This document shows positions 22,953 to 31,873 of a DNA stretch of 64,000 bases, piece after piece; within the stretch, counting starts at the first letter, position 1; every line of letters begins with the position of its first letter. This stretch comes from Hyphomicrobiales bacterium. Lineage in GTDB: Bacteria > Pseudomonadota > Alphaproteobacteria > Rhizobiales > Rhizobiaceae. A program made the position numbers and the translations under genes. The notes under the pieces are model-generated. The model made no database searches and had not been told where the DNA came from. It saw nothing but the letters and a program-made list of their open reading frames with translations. The stretch covers positions 1 through 64,000 of the forward strand of contig UBQW01000001.1 in NCBI GenBank assembly GCA_900467745.1. The letters run 5' to 3'.

Positions 22953-24011
22953 ATGACCCGTCATATCGTTGCCATCGGCCCGCTGCCGCCGCCGCTACAC
23001 GGCTTCTCCTTCGCCACGGCGGCGATGGTGGACCTGCTCTTGGAAGACCACACGGTCGTCACCAGCAACCTCTCGCCACCGGCAGGCGGTTCCCGCCTCT
23101 GGCGGCACCCAGCGAAGGCAATCAAGGTCTTCGCCGCGCTCGCCAGTCTCGCACGCGAGCGCGGACACCCAGACAAGGCCTGCTACCTCGCCTGCGACGG
23201 TGGCTTCGGCCAGCTTTACACGCTGCTCCTGGTCGCCTTCGCCCGGCTCTTCGCCTACCCGACCTACCTGCATCACCACAGCTTTCGCTATATCGACCAG
23301 CCGAGCCTCACCATGCGCGCCATCCTGGCGCTCGCCGCTCCCGACCTCACCCATGTCTTTCTCTGCGGCATGATGCGCGACCGCTTCACCGACACCTATG
23401 ACCGGCGCCTGCACACCGCCATCATCTCCAACGCCGCCTTGGTACCGCCGCAGAGCGAGGACGCAGCGATCCCCGCCCGCCCGCTGACCATCGGCATGCT
23501 CAGCAACCTCAGCCGCGCCAAGGGACTGGAGACGTTTCTCGATCTGCTGCGACAGGCGATCCTGCAGGGGCTGCCGATCCGCGCCGTCCTCGCCGGCCCG
23601 GCGACCGATGGCGCCGACCGCGCCATGATCGACGCAGCGCTCGGCGAATTCGCGGGTGCGCTCGATTATCGCGGCCGCGTGCTTGGCGACGACAAGGCGA
23701 AATTCTACCGCGATATCGACGTCTTCGTCTTCCCGACGACCTACGCCAACGAGGCCCAGCCCCTCGTCGTCTTCGAGGCCAAAGCGGCCGGAAACGACGT
23801 GATTGCCTACGATCGCGGCTGCATCCGCAAACAGCTCGATGAGACCGACCTCCTCATCCCCGCCGATGGCGCGTTCACGGATATAGCCATCGCCTGGCTC
23901 TCGGAAATCCCCTCGGATGACAGGCGAGACCAGCGACGACATGAGGTCCGGCAGGTCTACGAGATCAGGCAGAAAACCGCGCGGAAGCAGGCGAAGTCCT
24001 TGATGCAGTGA
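22953..24011 (+). CDS. GT4-type glycosyltransferase
   Basis: A 352-residue GT-B enzyme. The ATG at 22953 has GGAGAG nine bases upstream and is preferred over the GTG at 22944. The N-terminal Rossmann start (HIVAIGPLPPPLHGFSFATA) and C-terminal GT4 block (TIGMLSNLSRAKGLETFLDL; DVFVFPTTYANEAQPLVVFE, with the E-x7-E motif) are clear. It would transfer a sugar from an NDP-sugar to a polysaccharide or lipid. No other polysaccharide genes lie nearby, so the acceptor is unknown. Confidence 0.82.
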   Translation: MTRHIVAIGPLPPPLHGFSFATAAMVDLLLEDHTVVTSNLSPPAGGSRLWRHPAKAIKVFAALASLARERGHPDKACYLACDGGFGQLYTLLLVAFARLFAYPTYLHHHSFRYIDQPSLTMRAILALAAPDLTHVFLCGMMRDRFTDTYDRRLHTAIISNAALVPPQSEDAAIPARPLTIGMLSNLSRAKGLETFLDLLRQAILQGLPIRAVLAGPATDGADRAMIDAALGEFAGALDYRGRVLGDDKAKFYRDIDVFVFPTTYANEAQPLVVFEAKAAGNDVIAYDRGCIRKQLDETDLLIPADGAFTDIAIAWLSEIPSDDRRDQRRHEVRQVYEIRQKTARKQAKSLMQ

Positions 24012-24235
24012 AATTTCCTGCCCGGCGGGTGGAAATCCGGATGGCTTGACGCATATTTTCAATCCTGCTCATTAGAGATCTATCTCGCGTCCCGAACCGA
24101 AAACTGGAAATCCCACAGCATGCCCCCTTGCAGCGCGCTTCGCGCACACACCAGCGATTGCCACGCAGCGGCAGACGTTTTTCCGGTTCGCCCGATGGCA
24201 GACGCTGCCCCGTATGATCGGGAGCATGATCAGTC

Positions 24236-26821
24236 GTGAACGAGAATTCGAGCGAGAATTTCGGCAAGGTCGACCTCACCAATTGCGACCGCGAACCCAT
24301 CCATCGCCTCGGCGCCATCCAGCCTTTCGGCTTCCTGCTGGTCGTGTCATCGGATTGGATGGTGGCGCGCGCCTCCGCCAATCTCGAACAGTTCGTCGGC
24401 ATCGCCTGCGATGAGATCATCGGCCAGCCTGTCTCGCGCGTCATCAGCGGCAAGACCATGCACACGCTGCGCAACCGGCTGAGCATCATGCGCGGCCCCG
24501 ATGTGGTCGAGCGCCTCTTCGGCATCGAGCTTTCCGAAGGCGGCCCGCTCTTCGACATCGCCATCCACATGAGCGACGAGCAGGTGGTGATCGAGGCCGA
24601 GCCCTCGCAGGAAGGCGCGCAAGGCGGCTCGCCCGTGTCGATCCGCAGCATGATGGGCCGTCTCGACCAGGCCGAAACGCTGGAAGCCTTTTTCCGCGAA
24701 GGCGCCCGCCAGGCCCGCGCGCTGACCGGCTTCGACCGCGTCATGGTCTACCGCTTCGACGAAAGCGGCGCCGGCGAGGTGGTGGCGGAAGCCGCGCGCG
24801 CCGGCATCGGCTCCTTCCTCGGCCTGCATTACCCGGCTTCCGACATTCCTGTGCAAGCGCGTGCGCTCTACACCCGCAATCTGTTCCGCATCATCGCCGA
24901 CATCGATGCCGTCAATGTGCCCCTGGTGCCTGAGATCGATGCGCATGGACGCTCGCTCGATCTCTCCATGTCGATCCTGCGCTCGGTATCGCCCATCCAC
25001 ATCGAGTATCTGAAGAACATGGGCGTCGGCGCCTCGCTGTCGATCTCGATCGTCGTCGACGGCAAGCTCTGGGGCCTGTTTGCCTGCCACCACTATTCCG
25101 CCCGCCTGCCCTCCTTCGAGCGGCGCACGACGTCGGAATTGTTCGGCCAGATGTTCGCCTCACGGCTGGAGAGCCGCGAGCGTCGGCTTGCGCTTGAGTT
25201 CGAAACCAAGGCCCGCCAGATCGCCGACCGGCTGCTGACCTCGGTCGCCGACAATGCCAGCCTGCTCGACGATCCCTCCTGGCTGATCGATGCGCTGGCG
25301 GACGCAATCCCCGCCGATGGCATCGGCGTCTGGATCAACGGCCGCTCGGCACTGAACGGTATCACGCCGTCGCAGGCAGAGTTCGCCGAGCTCGTCCGCG
25401 TCCTCAACCGCAACTCTGCCGGCCGCGTGTTTTCGACCGACAGCATCGCCGAGACATGGCCGGGGACGATGTCCGGCGACATCGTGGCCGGGCTGATCGC
25501 CATTCCGATCTCCCGCTCGCCGCGCGACTACGTGGTTCTGTTCCGCCAGGAGATCGTGCGCTCCGTGCGCTGGGCGGGCGATCCGCACAAGCCCGTCGAA
25601 TACGGCCCGAACGGCCCACGCCTGACGCCGCGCAAGAGCTTCGAGACCTGGTCCGAACTGGTGCGCCAGCACTCGCAGCCCTTCTCCGCCGCCGAACGTC
25701 GCGTTGCCGAAACCATTCGTGTCACGCTGATCGAGGTCGTGCTGCGCCTGACCGATGAAGCCAACGCCGTGCGCCAGCAGGCCAACGAACGGCAGGAACT
25801 GCTGATCGCCGAGCTGAACCACCGCGTGCGCAACATATTGAGCCTCATCAGCGGCCTGATCCGCCAGTCGCGCGGCACGACGGATAGTACCGACGAGTTC
25901 ATCGGCCATCTCGAAGGCCGCGTGCAGGCGCTGTCGCGCGCGCACGACCAGATCACCCGCGACCACTGGGCGCCGGCGCCGCTGCGCGCGCTGCTGCAGG
26001 CAGAAGCCGCCGCCTATCTCGGCCCGAATGCCGCGCGCATCATCATGAACGGGCCGGAAGTGCTGCTCGCGCCGCAGGCATTCTCCATCTCGGCGCTGGT
26101 GTTCCACGAACTGGTCACCAACAGCGCCAAATACGGCAGCCTCTGCGACAGCGGCACCGTCGGGGTCGATTGGCACAAGGACGATGCCGGCAATCTCGTC
26201 ATCCACTGGCGAGAAAGCGATGGCCCGCCTGTCAAGCAGCCGACCCGCCAAGGCTTCGGCACGACGATCATCCGCCGCTCGATCCCCTATGAGCTCGGCG
26301 GCCAGGCGGATGTGCGCTATGAGCCTGAAGGCCTCGAGGCGCATTTCCTGATCCCCGAGAAGTTCGCGACCTTCGCCGATGGCGCGGTGTCCCTGTTGCC
26401 GGAGCAATCGTTGCAATCGGCCAAGGCCATTCTGGAGACGATCAAGGACCGGCCGCTGGATGGGCTCGACATCCTGCTCGTCGAGGACAACCTCATCATC
26501 GCGATGGATGGCGAGGACATCTTCCTGCAGCTCGGCGCCCATAGCGTATCGCTTGCGCCGAATGTCTCGAACGCCCTGGTGGCAATCGATAGCCGCAAAT
26601 TCGACCTAGCCGTTCTCGACGTCCACCTCGGCGAGGAAACGAGCATCACCGTGGCCGAAAGGCTGGCGGCGAAGGGCGTGCCGCTGATATTGGCGACGGG
26701 TTACGGCGAAGGGGTATCGCAGGCCTATGGCGCCCTTGGCGCCAACCTGCTGCAGAAGCCCTACACGATCGAGAGTGTCGCAAGCGCCCTGTCGCGTATC
26801 GCGCCGATCGTCAAATCATGA
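24236..26821 (+). CDS. Bacteriophytochrome, HWE histidine kinase with C-terminal receiver
   Basis: An 861-residue red/far-red photoreceptor. The N-terminal PAS domain starts with the biliverdin-binding Cys (DLTNCDREPIHRLGAIQPFG); the GAF domain has the chromophore-pocket motif HYPASDIPVQAR; the PHY tongue has TPRKSFETWSE. The transmitter is of the HWE/HisKA_2 type (AELNHRVRNILSLISGLI; ELVTNSAKYG), followed by a receiver (LLVEDNLIIAMDGE; LAVLDVHLGEE; LQKPY). This is the layout of Agrobacterium Agp2/BphP2. No haem-oxygenase gene is adjacent. The GTG start at 24236 follows GGGAGC. Its last codons overlap the convergent repressor gene in a shared TCATGA. Confidence 0.93.
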   Translation: MNENSSENFGKVDLTNCDREPIHRLGAIQPFGFLLVVSSDWMVARASANLEQFVGIACDEIIGQPVSRVISGKTMHTLRNRLSIMRGPDVVERLFGIELSEGGPLFDIAIHMSDEQVVIEAEPSQEGAQGGSPVSIRSMMGRLDQAETLEAFFREGARQARALTGFDRVMVYRFDESGAGEVVAEAARAGIGSFLGLHYPASDIPVQARALYTRNLFRIIADIDAVNVPLVPEIDAHGRSLDLSMSILRSVSPIHIEYLKNMGVGASLSISIVVDGKLWGLFACHHYSARLPSFERRTTSELFGQMFASRLESRERRLALEFETKARQIADRLLTSVADNASLLDDPSWLIDALADAIPADGIGVWINGRSALNGITPSQAEFAELVRVLNRNSAGRVFSTDSIAETWPGTMSGDIVAGLIAIPISRSPRDYVVLFRQEIVRSVRWAGDPHKPVEYGPNGPRLTPRKSFETWSELVRQHSQPFSAAERRVAETIRVTLIEVVLRLTDEANAVRQQANERQELLIAELNHRVRNILSLISGLIRQSRGTTDSTDEFIGHLEGRVQALSRAHDQITRDHWAPAPLRALLQAEAAAYLGPNAARIIMNGPEVLLAPQAFSISALVFHELVTNSAKYGSLCDSGTVGVDWHKDDAGNLVIHWRESDGPPVKQPTRQGFGTTIIRRSIPYELGGQADVRYEPEGLEAHFLIPEKFATFADGAVSLLPEQSLQSAKAILETIKDRPLDGLDILLVEDNLIIAMDGEDIFLQLGAHSVSLAPNVSNALVAIDSRKFDLAVLDVHLGEETSITVAERLAAKGVPLILATGYGEGVSQAYGALGANLLQKPYTIESVASALSRIAPIVKS

Positions 26822-27472
26822 CGCCGGCTGGTTCGTCCGCACGCTGAGGCCGTCCACGAAGAGCTGTTCGAGAAAACGCGCCGCGTCCTCGAACCGCCCC
26901 TCGCCCGATTGCCCCTGCCCGAGCACGGCGCGCACCTGCACGTCGAAGTCGGCGTAGTGCTGCGTCGTTGACCAGATCGAAAAGATCAGGTGGTAGGGAT
27001 CGCACTTGACGATCTTGCCGGCCTTGGCCCAGCTACGGATGACCGCCGCCTTCTCGTCGACCAGTTCCTTCAGCGGCCCCTTCAGCTCGTCCTCGATATG
27101 CGGCGCGCCCTGCAGCACTTCATTGGCGAACAGCCGGCTCTCGCGCGGGAAATCCCGCGCCATTTCAAGCTTGCGGCGGATATAGCCGCGGATTTCGCTC
27201 TCGGGATTGCCTTGCGCGTTGAAGGCACGCAGCGGCTCAAGCCAGGTGAACAGCACGCGGTCGATCAGCGCCCGGTGCATCGCTTCCTTGGTGCGGAAAT
27301 AATAGAGCAGATTGGGCTTCGACATGCCCGCCACTTCTGCGATCTGGTCGATCGTCGAGCCGCGAAAACCGCTCACCGAAAACACATCGAGCGCCGCTTC
27401 CAGGATCTGTTCCTCTTTCTCCTCCTGGATGCGGGTGCGCCGCTGTGTTTTCGCAGCTCTCGGGATCGCCAT
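26816..27472 (-). CDS. rutR: RutR-type TetR repressor of pyrimidine catabolism
   Basis: A 218-residue TetR regulator that matches E. coli RutR over its whole length: helix-turn-helix IDQIAEVAGMSKPNLLYYF, then WLEPLRAFNAQGNP, LEMARDFPRESRLFANEVLQ, and the signature SIWSTTQHYADFDVQV lining the uracil pocket. RutR senses uracil and thymine and represses pyrimidine degradation. It diverges from the beta-ureidopropionase gene, and a 16-base RutR-like dyad lies between them. The function as PydR/RutR here is well supported by family and context. Confidence 0.9.
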   Translation of the reverse strand: MAIPRAAKTQRRTRIQEEKEEQILEAALDVFSVSGFRGSTIDQIAEVAGMSKPNLLYYFRTKEAMHRALIDRVLFTWLEPLRAFNAQGNPESEIRGYIRRKLEMARDFPRESRLFANEVLQGAPHIEDELKGPLKELVDEKAAVIRSWAKAGKIVKCDPYHLIFSIWSTTQHYADFDVQVRAVLGQGQSGEGRFEDAARFLEQLFVDGLSVRTNQPAS

Positions 27473-27618
27473 GTCGCTAATTTTTCTCTTTCAAATTCAA
27501 CTATTTCAGTCAACTTTAAACAGCGGCGATACCGTGCCGAAAAACTGAGCATCTGCCCTGAATTTTGTCGGTAATTTTCCTGATTTTCGCCTTGAGCCCG
27601 ACGCCGGAAGTTGTAATG

Positions 27619-27634
27619 TTTACCAGTCGGTCAA
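27619..27634 (+). promoter_or_regulatory. RutR operator
   Basis: TTTACCAGTCGGTCAA differs from the RutR consensus TTGACCA-NN-TGGTCAA at only two of 14 fixed positions and keeps the spacing. It lies between the divergent rutR (start 27472) and beta-ureidopropionase gene (start 27774), 140 bases from the latter. Confidence 0.7.
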
Positions 27635-27773
27635 ATTATCCGTCAGAAGCAAATCAAAGGCAACTGACGATTTTCAGACGCTAACAAAACAACAACGGCG
27701 CTGAAACTGACCACGGGAACAAGCGGACATGCCTCACGCATGCGCCGCATAAAAACTGGTGAGGAATACGGAT

Positions 27774-29027
27774 ATGGTGGCAGCACCAGGCGAGAACATG
27801 CGCGTCAACGGGGACCGTCTCTGGGACAGTCTCATGGACATGGCGAAGATCGGCCCGGGGATCGCGGGCGGCAACAACCGCCAGACGCTTACCGACGCCG
27901 ATGCCGAGGGCCGCAGCCTCTTCAAGACATGGTGCGACGCCGCCGGCATGACCATGGGCGTAGACAAGATGGGCACGATGTTCGCGACCCGCCCCGGCAC
28001 TGATCCCGATGCGCTCCCCGTCTATGTCGGCTCGCATCTGGATACACAGCCGACCGGCGGCAAGTATGACGGCGTGCTCGGTGTGCTCGCCGCGCTGGAA
28101 GTCGTGCGCACGATGAACGATATGGGCATCAAGACCAAGCACCCCATCGTCGTCACCAACTGGGCCAACGAGGAAGGCGCGCGTTTTGCCCCCGCCATGC
28201 TCGCCTCCGGCGTCTTCGCCGGCGTCCACGACATCGACTACGCCTATTCCCGCAAGGATCCTGATGGAAAGACCTATGGCGACGAGCTGAAGCGCATCGG
28301 CTGGCTCGGAGATGAAGAAGTCGGTGCCCGCAAGATGCACGCCTATTTCGAATATCACATCGAGCAGGGACCGATCCTCGAAGCCGAAAACAAGCAGATC
28401 GGCGTCGTCACCCACTGCCAGGGCCTCTGGTGGCTGGAATTCACGTTGACAGGCCGCGAAGCCCACACAGGCTCCACCCCGATGAACCTGCGCGTCAATG
28501 CAGGCCTTGCCATGTCGCGCATCATGGAAATGGTGCAGGGCGTGGCGATGGGCGAACAGCCGGGCGCCGTCGGCGGCGTCGGCCAGGTCTTCTTCTCGCC
28601 GAACTCGCGCAACGTGCTTCCAGGCAAGGTCGTCTTCACCGTCGATATCCGCACTCCCGACCAGACCAAGCTCGACCGCATGCGCGCCACGATCGAGGCC
28701 GAGGCTGCGACGATCTGCGACGCGCTCGGCGTCGGCTGCTCGGTCGAGGCCGTCGGCCATTTCGACCCCGTCACCTTCGACCCGAAGCTGGTAGACGCCG
28801 TCCGCAACGCCGCCGATCGCCTCGGCTACAGCTACATGAACATCATCTCCGGCGCCGGCCACGACGCCTGCTGGGCCGCCAGGGTAGCGCCAGCAACCAT
28901 GGTCATGTGCCCCTGCGTCGGCGGCCTCAGCCACAACGAGGCGGAGGAGATATCAAAGGAATGGGCGTCAGCTGGCGCGGACGTGCTGTTCCACGCGGTG
29001 GTGGAGACGGCGGAGATTGTGGCGTGA
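27774..29027 (+). CDS. Beta-ureidopropionase / N-carbamoyl amidohydrolase (M20 family)
   Basis: A 417-residue Zn-dependent hydantoinase/carbamoylase-family amidase, the last enzyme of reductive pyrimidine catabolism: N-carbamoyl-beta-alanine to beta-alanine, CO2 and NH3. Metal-site motifs in order are GSHLDTQPTGGKYDGVLGVL, NEEGARFAPAML, EYHIEQGPILE, REAHTGSTPMN and ISGAGHDACWA. The ATG at 27774 with GAGGA eight bases upstream is preferred to the GTG at 27759. Allantoate or other carbamoyl-amino-acid activity cannot be excluded from sequence, but the RutR site and neighbouring dihydropyrimidinase fit beta-ureidopropionase. Confidence 0.9.
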   Translation: MVAAPGENMRVNGDRLWDSLMDMAKIGPGIAGGNNRQTLTDADAEGRSLFKTWCDAAGMTMGVDKMGTMFATRPGTDPDALPVYVGSHLDTQPTGGKYDGVLGVLAALEVVRTMNDMGIKTKHPIVVTNWANEEGARFAPAMLASGVFAGVHDIDYAYSRKDPDGKTYGDELKRIGWLGDEEVGARKMHAYFEYHIEQGPILEAENKQIGVVTHCQGLWWLEFTLTGREAHTGSTPMNLRVNAGLAMSRIMEMVQGVAMGEQPGAVGGVGQVFFSPNSRNVLPGKVVFTVDIRTPDQTKLDRMRATIEAEAATICDALGVGCSVEAVGHFDPVTFDPKLVDAVRNAADRLGYSYMNIISGAGHDACWAARVAPATMVMCPCVGGLSHNEAEEISKEWASAGADVLFHAVVETAEIVA

Positions 29028-29079
29028 TCCAATTGCGCCTATATTCCAGGGGTGAGTTCCCGCCAACGGAGGCTGGTGC

Positions 29080-29292
29080 ATGTCGTCTGACGATCTCATC
29101 CTTGAGTATTTGCGTGCCATCCGTGGCACCGCCGAGCGACTTTCCGACGACATGCAGGTCATCAAGCAGCGCCTGGGCCAACTGGAAGGCCACATGGCCA
29201 CGATCACCGGCAACTACGCACTCCTATCCAACCGCCTCGATAAAGTCGACCAACGCCTGCTGCGCATGGAAAGTCCACCTCAAAGGGATTGA
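29080..29292 (+). CDS. Small coiled-coil protein A inside the pyrimidine operon
   Basis: A 70-residue soluble protein predicted almost wholly helical, with heptad-like Leu/Ile spacing (ILEYLRAIRGTAERLSDDMQ, VIKQRLGQLEGHMATITGNY) and an ending LSNRLDKVDQRLLRME. The C-terminal pattern R-L/V-D-x-I/V-D-x-R-L-x-R is shared with the next gene. Small coiled-coil ORFs with this ending are frequent in Rhizobium, but I know no function. It lies 52 bases after the amidohydrolase stop. Confidence 0.65.
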   Translation: MSSDDLILEYLRAIRGTAERLSDDMQVIKQRLGQLEGHMATITGNYALLSNRLDKVDQRLLRMESPPQRD

Positions 29293-29295
29293 GCA

Positions 29296-29502
29296 ATGTC
29301 AGACAAGGTCACCAACGAGCTTATCTACGAAACGCTCAAGCGGATTCAGGAAACGCTCGGATTACACACACAATATCATCTCGAAACCAAGGAGCGGCTT
29401 GGCTTTCTTGAACAGCAATATGCGAGCATCTCGCGGCGCGTCGATCGCATCGATGAACGCCTTGAGCGTGTCGAGCGCAGGCTTGACCTCGTCGAGACCT
29501 GA
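29296..29502 (+). CDS. Small coiled-coil protein B, likely paralogue of A
   Basis: A 68-residue helical protein starting 3 bases after protein A. It shares the plan ELIYETLKRIQETLG (compare ILEYLRAIRGTAE), a central LGFLEQQYASISRRVD (compare LGQLEGHMATITGN) and the ending DRIDERLERVERRLDL. The alignment suggests an old tandem duplication. It would form a coiled coil, perhaps with its neighbour. It is followed after about 115 bases by the dihydropyrimidinase gene. Confidence 0.65.
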   Translation: MSDKVTNELIYETLKRIQETLGLHTQYHLETKERLGFLEQQYASISRRVDRIDERLERVERRLDLVET

Positions 29503-29618
29503 ACCAGCCTTCGACAAGCATTTTTCGGAAGGCGTATTTCATATTCATTAGACTGCTGGACACGGCGCGACGGCACCGTGAACGGTGCCCCGTCTCATAA
29601 AAACAGGGAACCCGACCA

Positions 29619-31073
29619 ATGAGCACAGTCATCAAGAACGGCACCATCGTCACCGCCGACCTGACCTACAAGGCGGATGTGAAGGTCGATGGCGGCAGGA
29701 TCGTCGAGATCGGGCCCAACCTCTCCGGAACAGAGACGCTCGACGCCACCGGCTGCTACATCATGCCCGGCGGCATCGATCCGCACACCCATCTCGAAAT
29801 GCCCTTTATGGGCACCTATTCCTCCGACGATTTCGACAGCGGCACGCGCGCGGCGCTCGCCGGCGGCACGACGATGGTGGTCGACTTCGCCCTTCCCGCC
29901 CCCGGCCAGTCGCTGCTCGAAGCGCTCACCATGTGGGACAACAAGTCGACCCGCGCCAATTGCGACTATTCCTTCCACATGGCGATCACCTGGTGGAGCG
30001 AGCAGGTCTTCAACGAGATGAAGACAATCGTTCAGGACAAGGGCATCAATACCTTCAAGCACTTCATGGCCTACAAGGGCTCGCTGATGGTGAACGACGA
30101 CGAGATGTTCGCCTCCTTCCAGCGCTGCGCCGAGCTTGGCGCGCTGCCGCTCGTCCACGCCGAAAACGGCGACGTCGTCGCCTCCATGTCGGCGAAGCTG
30201 CTCGCCGAAGGCAATAACGGCCCCGAGGCCCACGCCTATTCCCGCCCCGCCGAAGTCGAGGGCGAGGCAACCAACCGCGCCATCATGATCGCCGATATGG
30301 CCGGCTGCCCCGTCTATATCGTCCATACGTCCTGCGAACAGGCGCACGAAGCCATCCGCCGCGCCCGCCAGAAGGGCATCCGCGCCTATGGCGAGCCGCT
30401 GATCCAGCACCTGACGCTCGACGAGACCGAATATTTCGACAAGGACTGGGACCACGCCGCCCGCCGCGTCATGTCGCCCCCCTTCCGCAACAAGCAGCAC
30501 CAGGACAGTCTCTGGGCCGGCCTCGCCTCCGGCTCGCTGCAGGTCGTCGCCACCGACCACTGCGCATTTACGACAGACCAGAAGCGTTACGGCGTCGGTG
30601 ATTTCACCAAGATCCCCAACGGTACCGGCGGCCTGCAGGACCGCATGCCGATGCTCTGGACCTACGGCGTCAACACCGGCCGCCTGACGATGAACGAATT
30701 CGTCGCCGTCACCTCGACAAACATCGCCAAGATCCTCAACATCTACCCCCGCAAGGGCGCCATCCTCGTCGGCGCCGATGCCGACCTCGTGGTCTGGGAT
30801 CCGAAGCGCTCCAAGACGATTTCGGCCAAGACCCAGCAATCCGCGATCGATTACAACGTCTTCGAGGGCAAGCAAGTCACCGGCCTGCCGCGCTACACGC
30901 TGAGCCGCGGCGTTGTCGTGGTCGAAGAGGAGACAATGAAGACCCGCGAGGGCCATGGCGAGTTCGTCAAGCGCGAACCGGTCACCGCCGTCTCCAAGGC
31001 GCTCTCCACCTGGAAGGAAATCACCGCGCCGCGCAAGGTCGAGCGATCAGGCATTCCGGCAAGCGGGGTGTGA
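29619..31073 (+). CDS. hydA: Dihydropyrimidinase (D-hydantoinase)
   Basis: A 484-residue binuclear-zinc amidohydrolase that opens dihydrouracil/dihydrothymine to N-carbamoyl-beta-amino acids, the middle step of the pathway. Metal and catalytic motifs are GGIDPHTHLEMPF, the carbamylated Lys in FKHFMAYKGSLM, LPLVHAENGD, VYIVHTSCEQA and VATDHCAF. The length is typical of hydantoinases. It is co-directional with the amidohydrolase and followed 3 bases later by a small exported protein. Confidence 0.95.
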   Translation: MSTVIKNGTIVTADLTYKADVKVDGGRIVEIGPNLSGTETLDATGCYIMPGGIDPHTHLEMPFMGTYSSDDFDSGTRAALAGGTTMVVDFALPAPGQSLLEALTMWDNKSTRANCDYSFHMAITWWSEQVFNEMKTIVQDKGINTFKHFMAYKGSLMVNDDEMFASFQRCAELGALPLVHAENGDVVASMSAKLLAEGNNGPEAHAYSRPAEVEGEATNRAIMIADMAGCPVYIVHTSCEQAHEAIRRARQKGIRAYGEPLIQHLTLDETEYFDKDWDHAARRVMSPPFRNKQHQDSLWAGLASGSLQVVATDHCAFTTDQKRYGVGDFTKIPNGTGGLQDRMPMLWTYGVNTGRLTMNEFVAVTSTNIAKILNIYPRKGAILVGADADLVVWDPKRSKTISAKTQQSAIDYNVFEGKQVTGLPRYTLSRGVVVVEEETMKTREGHGEFVKREPVTAVSKALSTWKEITAPRKVERSGIPASGV

Positions 31074-31076
31074 TCG

Positions 31077-31457
31077 ATGTCGCGCGGCAGGCTGGTTCTT
31101 ACCCTCGTTTCGCTTGCCGCGCTGACCTCCGCGGCAAGCGCCGACACCTTGCCGATCAAGGGGAACTACGGCAACAAGGACGGATGCGCCTATGCCAAGT
31201 CGGGCGAATCCACCGGCTCGGAAAACTTCTTCCTGCTGACATCGGAAGCCATCACTACGGCGGCCTCCGCCTGCACCATCGAGAAGGTGCTGAAGACCGA
31301 GGGCAAGAACTTCACCGCCAAGGTCTCCTGCGAGGCCGAAGGCGAAGAAGCGGCAAGCGAGGATACGGCAAAGATCACCTATGGCCCGAAGGGCTACACG
31401 ATCGGCTTCACCTCGGATGCCAGCATAAAGTGGGGGCCGCTGCCGCTATGCAAGTGA
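31077..31457 (+). CDS. Small exported Cys-containing protein, unknown function
   Basis: A 126-residue protein with a signal peptide (residues 1-22, LVLTLVSLAALTSAASA). The mature domain has four Cys (DGCAYAK, SACTIE, VSCEAEG, LPLCK) that could form two disulphides. The pattern of beta strands with Thr/Ser/Gly resembles small periplasmic proteins of unknown role in rhizobia. It begins 3 bases after the dihydropyrimidinase stop and is probably on the same transcript, but nothing ties it to pyrimidine breakdown. Confidence 0.7.
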   Translation: MSRGRLVLTLVSLAALTSAASADTLPIKGNYGNKDGCAYAKSGESTGSENFFLLTSEAITTAASACTIEKVLKTEGKNFTAKVSCEAEGEEAASEDTAKITYGPKGYTIGFTSDASIKWGPLPLCK

Positions 31458-31459
31458 CA

Positions 31460-31873
31460 TCACACCGGCACGTTCCCATCCAGCTCCGGCAGGAGCACGA
31501 CGCTCTCCTGCTCGTTGGGATCGGTGCGCGCGATGATCGCCGTGCAGGGCGTGCTGCTGAGATTGGCCGGCAGATGCGGCACTCCGGCGGGGATGTAGAA
31601 CAGTTCGCCGGCATGCACGATGACATGGTGCTCGAGATCGTCGCCGTACCAGGTGTGCGCCTCGCCCGACAGCATGTAGATCGCCGTCTCATGCGCCTCG
31701 TGCAGATGCGCCTTGGCGCGCACGCCGGGCGGAATGGTGAGAAGATGCATGCAGATGCCCTTGGCGCCGACCGTCTCGGCGGCAATGCCCTGAAAATAGC
31801 TCAGCCCCTGTTTTCCGTCGTAGGAATGGTCGGGGCGCACGATATGGCAGGTCGGTTTTGATGTCGCATCCAT
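31460..31873 (-). CDS. Cupin-domain protein
   Basis: A 137-residue single-domain cupin. Metal-site motifs are GVRAKAHLHEAHETAIYMLS (motif 1: H-x-H-x6-E-like) and FYIPAGVPHLPAN (motif 2 with the last His). The start at 31873 has a GAGGA upstream. Such proteins may be isomerases, dioxygenases or sugar-binding; nothing here decides. It is the only leftward gene inside the rightward pyrimidine block and its start overlaps the annotated beginning of the ABC ATPase gene. Confidence 0.78.
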   Translation of the reverse strand: MDATSKPTCHIVRPDHSYDGKQGLSYFQGIAAETVGAKGICMHLLTIPPGVRAKAHLHEAHETAIYMLSGEAHTWYGDDLEHHVIVHAGELFYIPAGVPHLPANLSSTPCTAIIARTDPNEQESVVLLPELDGNVPV

